A stretch of DNA of 64,000 nt from Costus lasius (Eukaryota > Streptophyta > Magnoliopsida > Zingiberales > Costaceae), in the NCBI GenBank assembly GCA_027563935.2, contig JANVAS020000239.1:124001-188000 (forward strand), given 5' to 3'. Below are positions 44,772 through 55,513 of this stretch, one piece after another (position 1 is the first letter of the stretch; each line of letters opens with the position of its first letter). Made by a program: the position numbers and the translations under genes. The notes beneath the pieces were generated by a model that was not told the DNA's origin, did not search any database, and was given only the letters and a program-made list of their open reading frames with translations.

Positions 44772-46459
44772 TACTTGCGAGCCTCGAACGATGTTCTTTC
44801 ATGCTTTTCATGCTCACATGCCATATCTACATTTTCGCATATTGCATAGATGTTGGCGCATGATTTTTCTTTAAGTAGAAAAATTGTAGGTCTCTTGTTT
44901 CTTACTTCTAATTAACTTCTTGTGGTTCTTTGCTCTCTTCATGTGATGGGATAGACCCATACGTGGAAGAGAAAATTTCTCCTCTCATAATAGGATAGAC
45001 CTATATTGAGAGACTTGTTGGAATAGGGCATGGACTGGGTGATTGCCCTTATCCTAGCAAGTTAGGGATTGCAAGGAGGGCAACCGGTATGCCTCTTGTA
45101 GACTCCTGAGAGAAACTTAGAATCAAAGATTTGTGATATGAAGGGAAGGAAGAGAGACATGTTTTATGAAAAAGTAAAATTTCAGATTTTATGTTTTTCA
45201 TGAGCATATAGAATTGCATGAGTAAGTACTTGATTGTGCATGATGTTGTGGTCATATGTCAAGCCCAGAGCATGCCTGTGATGTATCCTTGTGAGGCCTG
45301 CGTGCCGCTTTTCTTTTTGCTTTTAACTAAGAAGAAGATTAGGGTGGCGCATCCACTTGGAGCAAGGTGCATGCTTGCTTGGTTGCGCATCCTTGCCTGA
45401 TGGCGCAACAAGCTTCAAAGGTGGCACATCCTTGCATAGGAGCGCAAGTTAGGGTTTGGCCGAGCCTTGTGCTTGTGTGCTATCCCTCTTGTGGCTTGCT
45501 AAATGGCGCACCTTCCTTGGAGGAAGACCATGGCATTGGCCGAACCTTGTGGGTATACCCCTAGGGTTTGAGTGCTAAACCATGGGAGAATGACCTTGGA
45601 GCCAACCTTGAAGATAGAGCTAGAGGTCGGCTAGGCTAGGTCTAATTTTGGTGCTTGAATCCTAGGTCAAGAGTTGAACCCCTTTTTGGCATGGATTGGT
45701 TCAATGTCTTGAATGGGCTATGATCACATCATCCTTTTATTGCTTTCTTTACAAAAGCTAAAGCATGCCTGTGATGTTTTATCGTTATGTTATCACCATA
45801 GGATTGCATGCCTGTAATGATAGACATAAGATAAAACTGAGATGATGAGACCTTAAACAAAAACCCTCAATTAAAATATCAAGTCTAGTAGCCTTCTAAC
45901 GCGTAGCCCTCACTAAGCTATCGATCAGTGGAGTTGTGAACTGTTTCCCACCCTCGTGGGACACACCCACTTATCTTTAGAAAGTGCGTGGTGGCAATGG
46001 TTTCCCCAGTCCAGTTTTAACCTGGGCGTGCCTTCGCAAGGAAACTCGTTGGCCCTGGGCATAACGGTTAGGGATGGACTTGACTAGAAGTTCACATGTG
46101 CTGGGCACATGGTGAAAGTCTAGAGGCATCATTGAGAGGTAAGGGTTTCATGTTGTATCCAGCCCTCGCTGGACATGAAATGCCTGGACTGTCTCAATAA
46201 GGGGAGTTGCTTGGAGCAATCGGCCGGCGCGCCCACCTTAGGAAACATGGGTCACTTTGTGCATCTCATCCCACCCTCGTGGGACGCAAAGCCCTGTGTG
46301 GAATGAGGATCTCATCTCACTAGGAAATCTTGGATTTCTCGATTGACTTTGTGGGTTGTCAATTCGATTAAAAATAGTGGGAGCCATGGTCATTTAAAAG
46401 GCAAGTCCAGTTTAAATGACTCGAAGTAGTACTAATCTACTGTTTCTTGGTTGTTGTAG
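44772..46459 (+). other. copia-3 untranslated leader, probable intron in its 3' part
   Basis: 1.7 kb without a supported gene. From about 45788 it is homologous to the copia-2 leader. It ends with TACTAAT, a pyrimidine-rich stretch and GTTGTAG (AG at 46458-46459), followed four bases later by the gag ATG. A candidate donor GTAGAA at 44875 has a counterpart at 28471. Confidence 0.6.
45928..46364 (+). ncRNA. structured leader RNA of copia-3: six hairpins
   Basis: A 45928-45970 (TCCCAC/GTGGGA, loop CCTC, outer helix less regular); B 46082-46120 (CATGTGC/GCACATG, loop TGG, then TTCA/TGAA and GACT/AGTC); C 46146-46180 (TTTCATG/CATGAAA outer, TTGTA bulge, TCCAGC/GCTGGA inner, loop CCTC); D 46255-46291 (CTTTGTG/CGCAAAG, bulge CATCTCA, TCCCAC/GTGGGA inner); E 46324-46338 (GAAATC/GATTTC); F 46341-46364 (ATTGAC/GTCAAT). 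Each has its partner in the same order at 29675-30110. A further helix (GTTTCC 46000-46005 with GGAAAC 46040-46045) matches GAGAAG/CTTCTC at 29750-29771. Confidence 0.65.
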
Positions 46460-46463
46460 AACA

Positions 46464-46700
46464 ATGGCTATGAACAATAGCAGTTGGTCACTGCGATCTA
46501 CCCTGGATAAGTTGGTTGGATCCAACTTACTGGATTGGTATATGAACTTGAGAATCGTGCTCAAGCTCGAGAGGAAGCTTTATGTTCTTGAGCGCCTTAT
46601 TCCTGAGCCACTTCCATGCTCGGCCTCAGCGGCTGAGAGGGATGCTTATGATAAGCATCAGATTGATACTTTGGAGGTTGCTAACCAACATGTCACTTGA
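46464..46700 (+). pseudogene. copia-3 gag 5' fragment
   Basis: Start ATG at 46464 (MAMNNSSW), chosen because it lies just after the probable splice site and aligns with the copia-2 gag start; an upstream in-frame ATG at 46416 would lie inside the presumed intron. Encodes 'VGSNLLDWYMNLRIVLKLERKLYVLE', the Copia gag pattern, then stops at 46700. Compared with copia-2, the middle of gag is missing (only about 70 bases separate this stop from the next coding piece), so a deletion removed most of the capsid region. Confidence 0.82.
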
Positions 46701-46769
46701 ATTTAAAGGGTGATATGAATCGAAGAGTGCCTCTGAAATTATTTTAATCTAAGGCAGCTCTTTGATGAA

Positions 46770-47069
46770 TTGGTTGAGCTCAATCCTGCTAAAGTTGATA
46801 TTCAGTGTGTTGAGCCGAAAGGCTTGACCAAGGAACTGAAATTTAAGATGGATATGATCAGGAATAATAGGTGCTATTCATGTGCAGGGCAACCTCACAT
46901 GTTGAAGGACATGTTGCAACTTCAGAATGAGGAGAAGAAAGGCAAGGCCTTGTCTTCATGCTCAGGTATTTATGTTACCGAAGTCAACCTTTCTACTCCT
47001 ATGACATGGGTATTGGATACCGCATGTGGAGTACAAATATGCAAAGGCTCAGAAAGGATAGATCGGTAA
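46770..47069 (+). pseudogene. copia-3 gag 3' end and protease start
   Basis: Contains a degenerate zinc knuckle ('RCYSCAGQPHMLKDM', last Cys lost) and the protease active-site region 'WVLDTACGVQICKGS' with D-T-A. The protease continues in another frame after about 47060, 'PREIDLRIGNRAQVAAVAVG' at 47080-47140 being the next conserved piece. No complete protease can be made. Confidence 0.8.
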
Positions 47070-47847
47070 GGCCTAGAGAGATTGACCTACGGATAGGTAA
47101 CAGGGCACAAGTTGCTGCTGTTGCTGTAGGAGTTTTTCTCCCTGCCTTCTGGACTTCAGTTAAAGCTAGACAATTGCTATTATGTACCTTCCCTTACCAA
47201 AACATTGTATCCACTCCTTGCTTGGCAAAGAAAGGATTTAGGTTTGAAATAAAAGAGAACTTGTGTTCTTTTTCTTTTTGCAAACATGTTTTATGGGAAG
47301 GGTACTTTGTGCAATGGTCCGCATGTCTTGGACATGGTTAGCTCTATTTGTAACATAAATATTAAAAGGACCAAACTGAGTGGTTCAGTTGGTGCTTTCC
47401 TACGGCATTGTCGATTAGCCCATATAAACAAGAATCGCATTCGACAACTCCATGAAAATGGGTTGCTAGATTCGAGTTCCTTGGAGGAACTTGATACATA
47501 TGAGACTTGTTTACTAGGGAAAATGACAAAGATGCCCTTCACCAAGACTGGTAAGAGGGTAGGAGGTTTGTTGGATCTCATACATAGTGATGTGTGTGGG
47601 CTATTCAATAAACAAGCCAAAGGAGGGTATAACTACTTCATCACATTTACTGATGACTTCAGTAGATATGGTTATGTCTACATGATGAGACATGAGTCTG
47701 AATCCATTGAGAAATTTAAGGAGTTCAGACATGAAGTAGAGAACCAGCTTGGTAAATCCTTTAAGAATCTTCGATCAGATCGTGATGGAGAGCACCTGAG
47801 CAGTGTATTCTTTGACTATCTGAGTAAGTGTGGGATCCTATCCCAAC
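47070..47847 (+). pseudogene. copia-3 protease end and integrase, cut by Tekay copy B
   Basis: After decayed protease sequence, an open stretch from 47286 holds the integrase zinc region ('HCRLAHINKNRIRQLHENGLL', 'CLLGKMTKMPF') and the first part of the core ('LIHSDVCGLFNKQAKGGYNYFITFTDDFSRYG', 'NLRSDRDGEHL'). Both catalytic Asp residues are present; the Glu is beyond the break. It stops at 47847, where TGTAAGATCC of the Tekay LTR begins. It is less broken in this segment than copia-2. Confidence 0.88.
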
Positions 47848-48573
47848 TGTAAGATCCAAGGATCTTAAGTCCTGGTAAGCATTATTTTGGTTTTGTCTAA
47901 AATTATTGACTGTGATATTTTTCTATGTATTGGTTGTTAATAGTTAATTAACTAGAGATTTTTGGTTGTTAATTTATTGTAAATTAATTAGAGATTATTT
48001 ATTTGATTATTGGCTGTTAATGTATGATAAATTATTATTGGTTGTTCATGATAAATTAATTAGGATTTATGGGTTGTAAATTGTAAGTTAATTAATTAGA
48101 CCTTACTGGTTAATTAAATCCTTATTGGATGTTAATTAAATCCTTAATGGATTTCGTTAAGTGAATGGTTAGTGGATGGTTAAATTAATTGTTAATTATG
48201 AGTTTTTTTGGGTTGGCGCTAATTGGGTTTGAAATTCAAATTTATTAGTTAAATGGATTAAACCCTATTTGAATTAATTGGTTAATGGGTTAAAAATTAA
48301 AAACCAAATTTTTAGTGGGTATTTCGGTTAGGGAAGGAAGAATTGACGATTTTTGGCTTGAGGAAATCTTGGGGCGGCTAGGGCAAGGAAGAAGGCGATC
48401 TTGGTGTTCTTGAAGAGTTCTTGGCGATTTTCTCCATCTTCTTCCCCTTGGCGAATTCCTTGAGGTGAAACTTCCTTGGTGAGTTCTTGGAGATCCTTTG
48501 GGCGACATCAAGGCTTTAGGCGAGTTTTTTGGGAAGATTTTAACCTTAGTATTCTCGGTTTAAGAGGTGAGTG

Positions 48574-48659
48574 GAATGTCTTGTTTGACCTATGAATTTA
48601 GTTGTGTTTGTGACATGAATGTCTTGTTTGACCTATGAATTTAGTTGTGTTTGTGACAT
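48574..48659 (+). repeat. 43-bp tandem duplication in the copy B LTR
   Basis: Units 48574-48616 and 48617-48659 are identical by eye, beginning GAATGTCTTGTTTGACC. The same duplication is in the 3' LTR at 56240-56325. Copy A has a single unit. Confidence 0.88.
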
Positions 48660-49600
48660 GATACATTTGAGTTCTTGGAATTTCTACCATGTTAAAACCG
48701 AATTTAGGGGATGAAAACCAAAATTGAGATGTTCTTTCATGTAAACCGAATTCTTGATAATTTTCATGATAATCCGAAATCTTGATATTATTTATGATAA
48801 ATTATTCATGACAACCGAAATTTGGTATTATTTATGAAAGACCGAAATTAACATGTTTACATGAGGATTATAAAGACAATTACATGTTATAATTTTATGT
48901 TGATGTTATGGAATTTAGGTAGTTTTAAATTAGTGAATTTTGAGCATGACATTCTTGTTAACTAGAGTTTAAATTTTAAATAGATGACATGTTGTAAAAC
49001 CGTGGGTTATATGTGTTGTAATGATTTTTGGATGTGTGTTAATTACAATCCATGACTGTTTATTTAGGTGTGTAGCATGTTATTTAATTTAGATGTGTAG
49101 CCTGTTATTTAATTGTTTGAGAAATTTGGGTGATAACATAGCAAGGTTTGACTAAACTAATCAGCATGAAATCTAAGGACTACACTATATTATGTGGTAT
49201 TCGAATATGAAATATTATGTGTTATGTTATGTGATTTTCGAATAGTATGGGTTATGTGAATTTTGAACAATATGTGTTATGTGATGGATTATGTGAATTT
49301 TGAATATTATGTGTTATGTGTTGGTTAGGACTATGGCTAAGTGTAACCGTGTACTCATAGGATAGTCCTTATGTGATGTGTTAAGGGTTTGAATTTTAGC
49401 CCTGTATTTGATATGTGAGGAGGTTGATGTTCAGCCTGCCTATTATGATTATTGTGATGGGGGTTGATGTTCAGCCTGCCCGATATGATTTTTGTGATGA
49501 CTATCCTAGAGTCTAGTTGACACTTAGGAGTCCACCTTTATGAAATATGATATAAGATGTGTTTGTTGTCCAGTAGGAACCTTTTGGGAGAACGGGTTTT

Positions 49601-49815
49601 GACGCAAAGTGCCATGTCTTGGTCGGACAGGGGCCACCTCTTGATGTCATCACTCTCTTTTTGTGATATGGGGTGTCGTAGAGCAAAGTGCCACGTCGTG
49701 AACCGGCGGGGGCCACCTCTTGAATCTACACACAAGCCATCGATGTGTTTATGGGGTGTTTTAGAGCAAAGTGCCACGTCGTGACCTGGCGGGGGCCACC
49801 TCTTGATTCTACTCA
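49601..49815 (+). repeat. tandem array in the copy B 5' LTR (3 units)
   Basis: Three GCAAAGTGCCA units (near 49603, 49683 and 49765), each followed by a GGCC..CCACCTCTTGA variant. One unit fewer than in copies A and C, and only one of the three is of the CATGTCTTGGTC type. Confidence 0.85.
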
Positions 49816-50755
49816 CTGTCCATGTTTATGTGTTGCACGAGATTTTGCCGCTCCCAGTGCTTAGGCCAAAGCCGGGTTAGACCATATTGGTCACTACTGA
49901 ATATGCTGGACAACTAGGTTAACTAAGTATTGGTGTGTTTAGTTGGTTTAGAGTATAACTCTAGAACCTGAGTTTGTTTAGAACCTGAGTTTGTTATATG
50001 TTGGTGTGTACATCTGGCTGTTTATATGACTTCTGTATTTAATCTTGTTGTATATTGACATAATGTTCTGTTAAAGATTTTTAAAATAATCTGCCTATAT
50101 TTTTGAATGTATGTTATGGATGGTCGATTTAGACTATCCACTCACTGGGCTGTGTAGCTCACCCCTCACTATTTTCAGGCATAGAGCAGGGGCGCATTTC
50201 TTGAGTTAGCATTGGCGTGGACATTATGCTAGTTTGCTGTGATTATATTTAAGAACTTTTGTGCTTAAATATGAGGCCGGTTGTGGCCGAACTATATGAG
50301 TTATACGAACTATATGAATGATGTGAACTATGTGAATTTGTGTGAACCACGTGAACTATGTGAAATTTGTGTTGCCAGATTGTGGCAGTTAAATGAGTTT
50401 GATTTTTGTGTCACCGCGGGCCTCAGCCTGGTTTTGGTGTTTGGTATGAGTTTATAAAATCGACTTTGTGGCTTTGCTTTGAATTTCGAATCGAATTGTA
50501 TTTATGCCATCGGATTTGATATAACTGTTGCCTTGCATATGTCTAGTGCAAGGATTGCGTGGTGGCAGGTACCCTTATGTGATTTATGAGATTTGTGTTT
50601 TGTGGATATTTATGTATGGGAATTTCAAAATTTTCAGATCGTGTTTTCTTGAACTCGGTTTTACCTAGCATATGAATCGATCTTATATGAAACATCTTGT
50701 ATCATTCATGAACTGTGCCATTTGTTTGGGGTTAAGATAACGGGATGTTACAGAA

Positions 50756-50767
50756 TGGTATCAGAGC
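50756..50767 (+). other. primer-binding site of Tekay copy B
   Basis: TGGTATCAGAGC, three bases after the LTR end. Confidence 0.9.
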
Positions 50768-50879
50768 GAGTTGGCTAGCTAAAACTTAGTTTGGGGGAAA
50801 ACATGTTTGTGTATTGCTAGACACCTGTTAGGTTTATGATTGTTTTCCTGACTATGATATGTATGTGTAGGCATTTAAG

Positions 50880-53800
50880 ATGGTGCGAACCAGAGGAAAT
50901 GCTAGTGATGAGGGCGAGCAGACCCCGAATCTCACGAGAACTATTGAGGCTCTAACTGGCATGGTACAGCAACAAGGTGCCATGATAGAGAGGCAAGCTC
51001 AGATGCTGCAGCAGCAACAGACTCAGCATCAAGAGGCACAACAGCAGCTTTTGCAGCAGCTGACTCAAGAGAGACCCCAGACTACTACTCGAGCGGTGGG
51101 GGATGACTCTCAGGAGGGCGCTCACAGGCGCTATGCTTCACTTGTGAGTGAATTCCAGAAACTGGGTCCTAGTTCTTTTTATGGGGGCTCAGAATCCAGT
51201 ACTCCTGAGAACTGGCAGTTGTGCTTGGAAAAGATTTTCCAAGTCATGCGCTGCTCAGATGAGGATAAGTTATGTCTGACCACCTATATGATGCGTGGAG
51301 ACGCAGATGAGTGGTGGAAGGGCGTGGTGAGACTTGCCGAAGAAAGACATGAGACTGTAGATTGGCCTTACTTCTTGTCTCGATTTAACGAGAAGTACTT
51401 CCCAGATAGTTTGGTGGAGGACCGAGAGGTGGCATTTATTCACCTGGAGCAGGGTGATATGACTATGGACCAGTATGAATTACAGTTCACGAAATTGGGA
51501 AAGTATGCTCCTCATCTGATAAACACTGAAAAGAGGAGAGCTACTAAGTTTCTCAGAGGTCTCAGATGGGACATTAGAGAGCAGGTTGGTGCTCAGCATT
51601 TGGAGACCTATGTTGAGACTGTTGGGCGAGCACGCACCATTGAGAGATACATAGCTGAGAGGAGTTCTCATGTTGCCGTGACTGTGATTCCTGCGGCTGA
51701 GGCGGCGGCTCCTCAGTATGGCAGTGGCGGCAAGGGTAAGAAGTACCCTAAACATAAGGACTACAAGAAGAGCAGGTATAAGCCTTACTCTTACAAGGCA
51801 CCGCAGCAGTCCAGGGATGCACCGCAGCAGTTCAGGGATGCCAGGGAGGCAAAGATCAGTAACAATGAGAACTGGACTTGCAATTATTGTGGGCTCAAGG
51901 GACATCTAGTGAAAGACTGTTATAAGAAGAATGGCGTGTGCTTCAGGTGTAAGAAACCGGGGCACATGGTCAGGGACTGCAAAGAGCCTGAGATACAGCC
52001 TAGAGGCGCAGATAAGCCTACAGTCCAGACTAGAGTTTATGCTGTGGCTGAGAAGGATACACGAGCTTCCCGATCCGTTGTGGAAAGTACCTTATTTGTA
52101 TTTGATCAATTAGCTCGCATTTTATTTGATCCTGGTGCAAATTTGTCTTTTGTATCTGTTAAGTTTGCTGCATGTTTACCTGTGTTACCTAAGGTGATGA
52201 ATTATGTTGTGTCTGTGAGTACTCCCTTAGGAAAGTCATTATCTACAGACACTGTGTGTGCTGATTGTGTGGTGCATGTAGAGGGTTATGAGTTTCTAGT
52301 GGATTTAATCCTCCTAGACATGCAAGACTATGATGTCATCCTAGGTATGGATTGGTTATCCTCACATCATGCTACTGTGGATTGCTTTGAGAAAGTAATC
52401 ACTTTAAATTTGTTAGATGGGAACCGGATTTTTGTGAGAGGTCTAGTGTCGGACCAAGGACCGCATGTAATATCTTTCCAACAGGCCAGGAAGTTACTTG
52501 CTAGTGGATGCAAGGGTTATCTTACGCATGTTAAGGTGCAGGATGATTCTACTTCTGATTTGACTCAGAAGGCGGTGGTGAAAGAATTTCCTGATGTGTT
52601 CTCTGAAGAATTTTCAGGCTTGCCACCGATTAGAGAAGTGGAGTTTGGCATTGAGTTGGCGCTAGGTACGGCACCTATCTCCAGAGCTCCTTATCGCATG
52701 GCTACCTCAGAGTTGGCTGAACTTAAGAAGCAACTGGAGGAATTGCTGGAAAAAGGTTACATCCGGCCTAGTGCTTCTCCCTGGGGAGCGCCAGTGCTGT
52801 TTGTAAAGAAGAAAGATGGAACCCTGAGGATGTGTATAGACTACAGGCAGTTGAATCAAGTGACTATCAAGAATAAGTATCCTCTTCCCAGAATTGATGA
52901 TCTATTTGATCAACTACAGGGAGCTACAGTGTTCTCTAAGATTGATCTGAGATCAGGGTATTATCAGCTTAGGGTCAAGGATGAGGATATATTTAAGACT
53001 GCTTTCAGGACCAGGTATGGGCATTTTGAATTTTTAGTTATGCCTTTTGGACTGACGAATGCACCTGCTGTCTTCATGGATTTGATGAACAGGGTATTCC
53101 ATGAATTGCTTGACTCTTGTGTGGTAGTCTTTATAGACGATATTTTGGTATACTCACGGACTACTTCAGATCATGTCAGTGACTTGCGCAGAGTGCTGGA
53201 GATTCTGAGGAAGAACCGATTATTTGCCAAGGCTAGTAAGTGTGAGTTCTGGCTAGAGAAAATCAGCTTCTTGGGACATGTGATTTCTGGTCAGGGGGTG
53301 TCTGTGGATCCAGTTAAGGTGCAAGCCATCCTTAATTGGGGAAGACCGACTAGTGCTACTGAGATCAGGAGTTTTCTGGGTTTGGCAGGTTACTACCGGC
53401 AATTTGTTGAGGGATTCTCCAAGCTGGCGGGTCCTTTAACTAAATTAACCAGAAAGGAGGCTAAGTGTATTTGGGATGACATGTGTGAAGAGAGCTTTCA
53501 GGAGCTGAAGAGGAGGTTGACTAGTACACCGATTCTCATTATTCCTAGTGATGGGGAAAGGTTTACTGTTTATACGGATGCTTCAGGCAAAGGGTTGGGT
53601 TGTGTCTTGATGCAGAAGGGTTCTGTAGTAGCCTATGCTTCGAGACAACTGAAGGAGTATGAATTGAACTACCCTACTCATGATTTAGAGTTGGCGGCCG
53701 TAGTCTTTGCTTTGAAGATATGGCGTCGCTATTTACTGGGTCAGGAGTTCGATCTGTTCACTGATCACCAGAGTCTCAAGTATATCTTCACTCAGAAGGA

Positions 53801-55484
53801 GTTGAACATGAGACAGAGAAGATGGATGGAGTTGATCAAAGACTATGACTTCTCTATTTAGTATCAGGCTGGAAAGGCCAATGTAGTGGCGGATGCTCTG
53901 AGCAGACATCCAGTTACTTCAGTAGCTGCTTTACGAGTCAGTGAGTGGCGGTTACTGCAGGAGTTCAGCGATCTCAGGATCAGTGTTTCTCCTAGAGTTC
54001 AGTCGGGTTATGTGGCTTTTCTTAGAGTACAGTCTGCTTTGTTGCAGAAGATCAGAGATCAGTAGTCTGTGGATCCGAAATTAGTTCAGATCAGGGATAG
54101 TCTGGTTGATGGCGCAGTTCAGGATTTTAACCTGTCTGATGATGGTATTCTTCGATTTCGTGGAAGGGTATGTGTCCCTGAGGAACCGAGCTTGAGGAAA
54201 GAAATATTGGAGGACAGCCATAACTCCAAATATTCTCTACATCCTGGTGTGACTAAGATGTATCAGGACCTTAAGAAAAATTTTTGGTGGCCGGGTATGA
54301 AGAAAGAAGTAACTGATTTTGTCTCTAGATGTTTAACCTGTCAGACTGTAAAGGCTGAACAACAGAAGCCTGGTGGTTTGTTGCAGCCCCTTCCTATTCC
54401 TCAGTGGAAGTGGGAATGCATCAGTATGGATTTTGTGTGTGGTTTGCCTAGAACCAGTTTGGGTCATGATGCTATCTGGGTGATCGTTGATAGACTCACT
54501 AAATCAGCCCATTTCCTTCCGATTAAGATGACTTATTCTTTAGAGAGGCTGGCTAGATTATACATTGATGAGATAGTCAGACTGCATGGAGTGCCTGTTG
54601 ATATTGTGTCTGATAGGGACTCTCGGTTTTTGTCCAGATTTTGGAAGAGTTTACAGGAGGGTTTGGGTACTAAGTTGAGTTTTAGTACAGCATACCATCC
54701 TCAGTCTGATGGCCAGACGGAGCGTACTATCCAGACTCTAGAAGATTTGTTGAGAGCCTATGTGGTTGATTGGAGTTCTGAGTGGAACCGGGATCTATCT
54801 TCGATAGAGTTCACTTATAATAATAGTTTCCACTCAAGTATTCAGATGGCTCCATATGAGGCTTTGTATGGAAGAAGGTGCAGGACTCCCTTGTGTTGGG
54901 AGGAGACTGGCGATAGATTGATTTTGAGATCTGATGCAGTTCAGGAGACTACTGATAAGGTCAGAGAGATACAGAATAAACTGAAGATTGCTCGGGACAG
55001 ACAGAAGAGTTATGCTGACGACCGTCGTCGTTCCCTGGAGTTTATGGTAGGGGATCATGTTTTCTTAAAGGTGTCACCTACTAAGGGCGTTATGAGGTTT
55101 GGCAAAAAGGGCAAGTTGAGCCCTAGGTTTGTAGGCCCTTTTGACATTATTGAGAGAATTGGTCCAGTGGCTTACCGGTTAGCTTTACCTCCTGCTATGG
55201 ATCATGTGCATAATGTGTTCCATGTCTCTGCTTTGAGGAAATATCATCCTGATCCATCTCATGTGTTGGAGTTGGAACCTCTTCAGATTCAGAGTGACTT
55301 GACATTTGAGGAAAGACCTCTTCGGATTCTGGATAGAAAGGATAAAGTTCTGAGGAACAAGACTATACCTTTGGTAAAGGTTATCTGGGGAAATCAGTCA
55401 GTTGAGGAGGCGACATGGGAGACTGAAGCGGATATGAGGAAGTTTTATGCTTATCTTTTTGATGATATGGTTGCTGAGCTTTAG
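50880..55484 (+). pseudogene. Tekay copy B gag-pol polyprotein, two nonsense codons
   Basis: 1,534-codon frame. Order and positions: Gln-rich coiled N-terminus (25-70), capsid-like gag (85-270), zinc knuckles beginning Cys334 (CNYCGLKGH) and Cys354 (CFRCKKPGH), protease Asp417-Pro418-Gly419, reverse transcriptase with Asp753-Asp754 (VVFIDD), RNase H Asp900 (VYTDAS), integrase zinc domain near 1125-1165, catalytic Asp1184, Asp1245 and Glu1281 (spacing 35) and a chromodomain in about the last 65 residues. TAG at 53859-53861 (codon 994, after 'KDYDFSI') and TAG at 54063-54065 (codon 1062) stand where copies A and C have CAG. Both lie between RNase H and integrase, so gag, protease, RT and RNase H could still be translated. 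No frameshift is seen. Confidence 0.94.
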
Positions 55485-55500
55485 AGGACTAAAGCTTTAT

Positions 55501-55513
55501 AAGGAGGGAGGGA
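55501..55513 (+). other. polypurine tract of Tekay copy B
   Basis: AAGGAGGGAGGGA, 16 bases after the polyprotein stop and directly before the 3' LTR. Confidence 0.93.

Larger units (their letters stand above)
42666..47847 (+). mobile_element. copia-3: 5' half of a Ty1/Copia retrotransposon, cut by Tekay copy B
   Basis: LTR, primer-binding site, long leader, partial gag, protease and integrase core, then an abrupt end at 47848, where a Tekay LTR starts inside the integrase. The rest of the element would lie beyond Tekay copies B and C, outside the window. The left flank TAGCC (42661-42665) is the expected target duplication, but its partner cannot be checked. Inserted in the Gypsy-4 gag. Confidence 0.88.
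47848..50752 (+). repeat. 5' LTR of Tekay copy B
   Basis: TGTAAGATCC to GGGATGTTACA. Clearly related to copy A but with many small differences and indels, so a second LTR subtype. Confidence 0.92.

Noticed and set aside
46416..46463. Upstream ATG at 46416 as the copia-3 gag start
   Set aside because: It is in frame, but lies before the probable 3' splice site and has no counterpart in copia-2; 46464 fits better.
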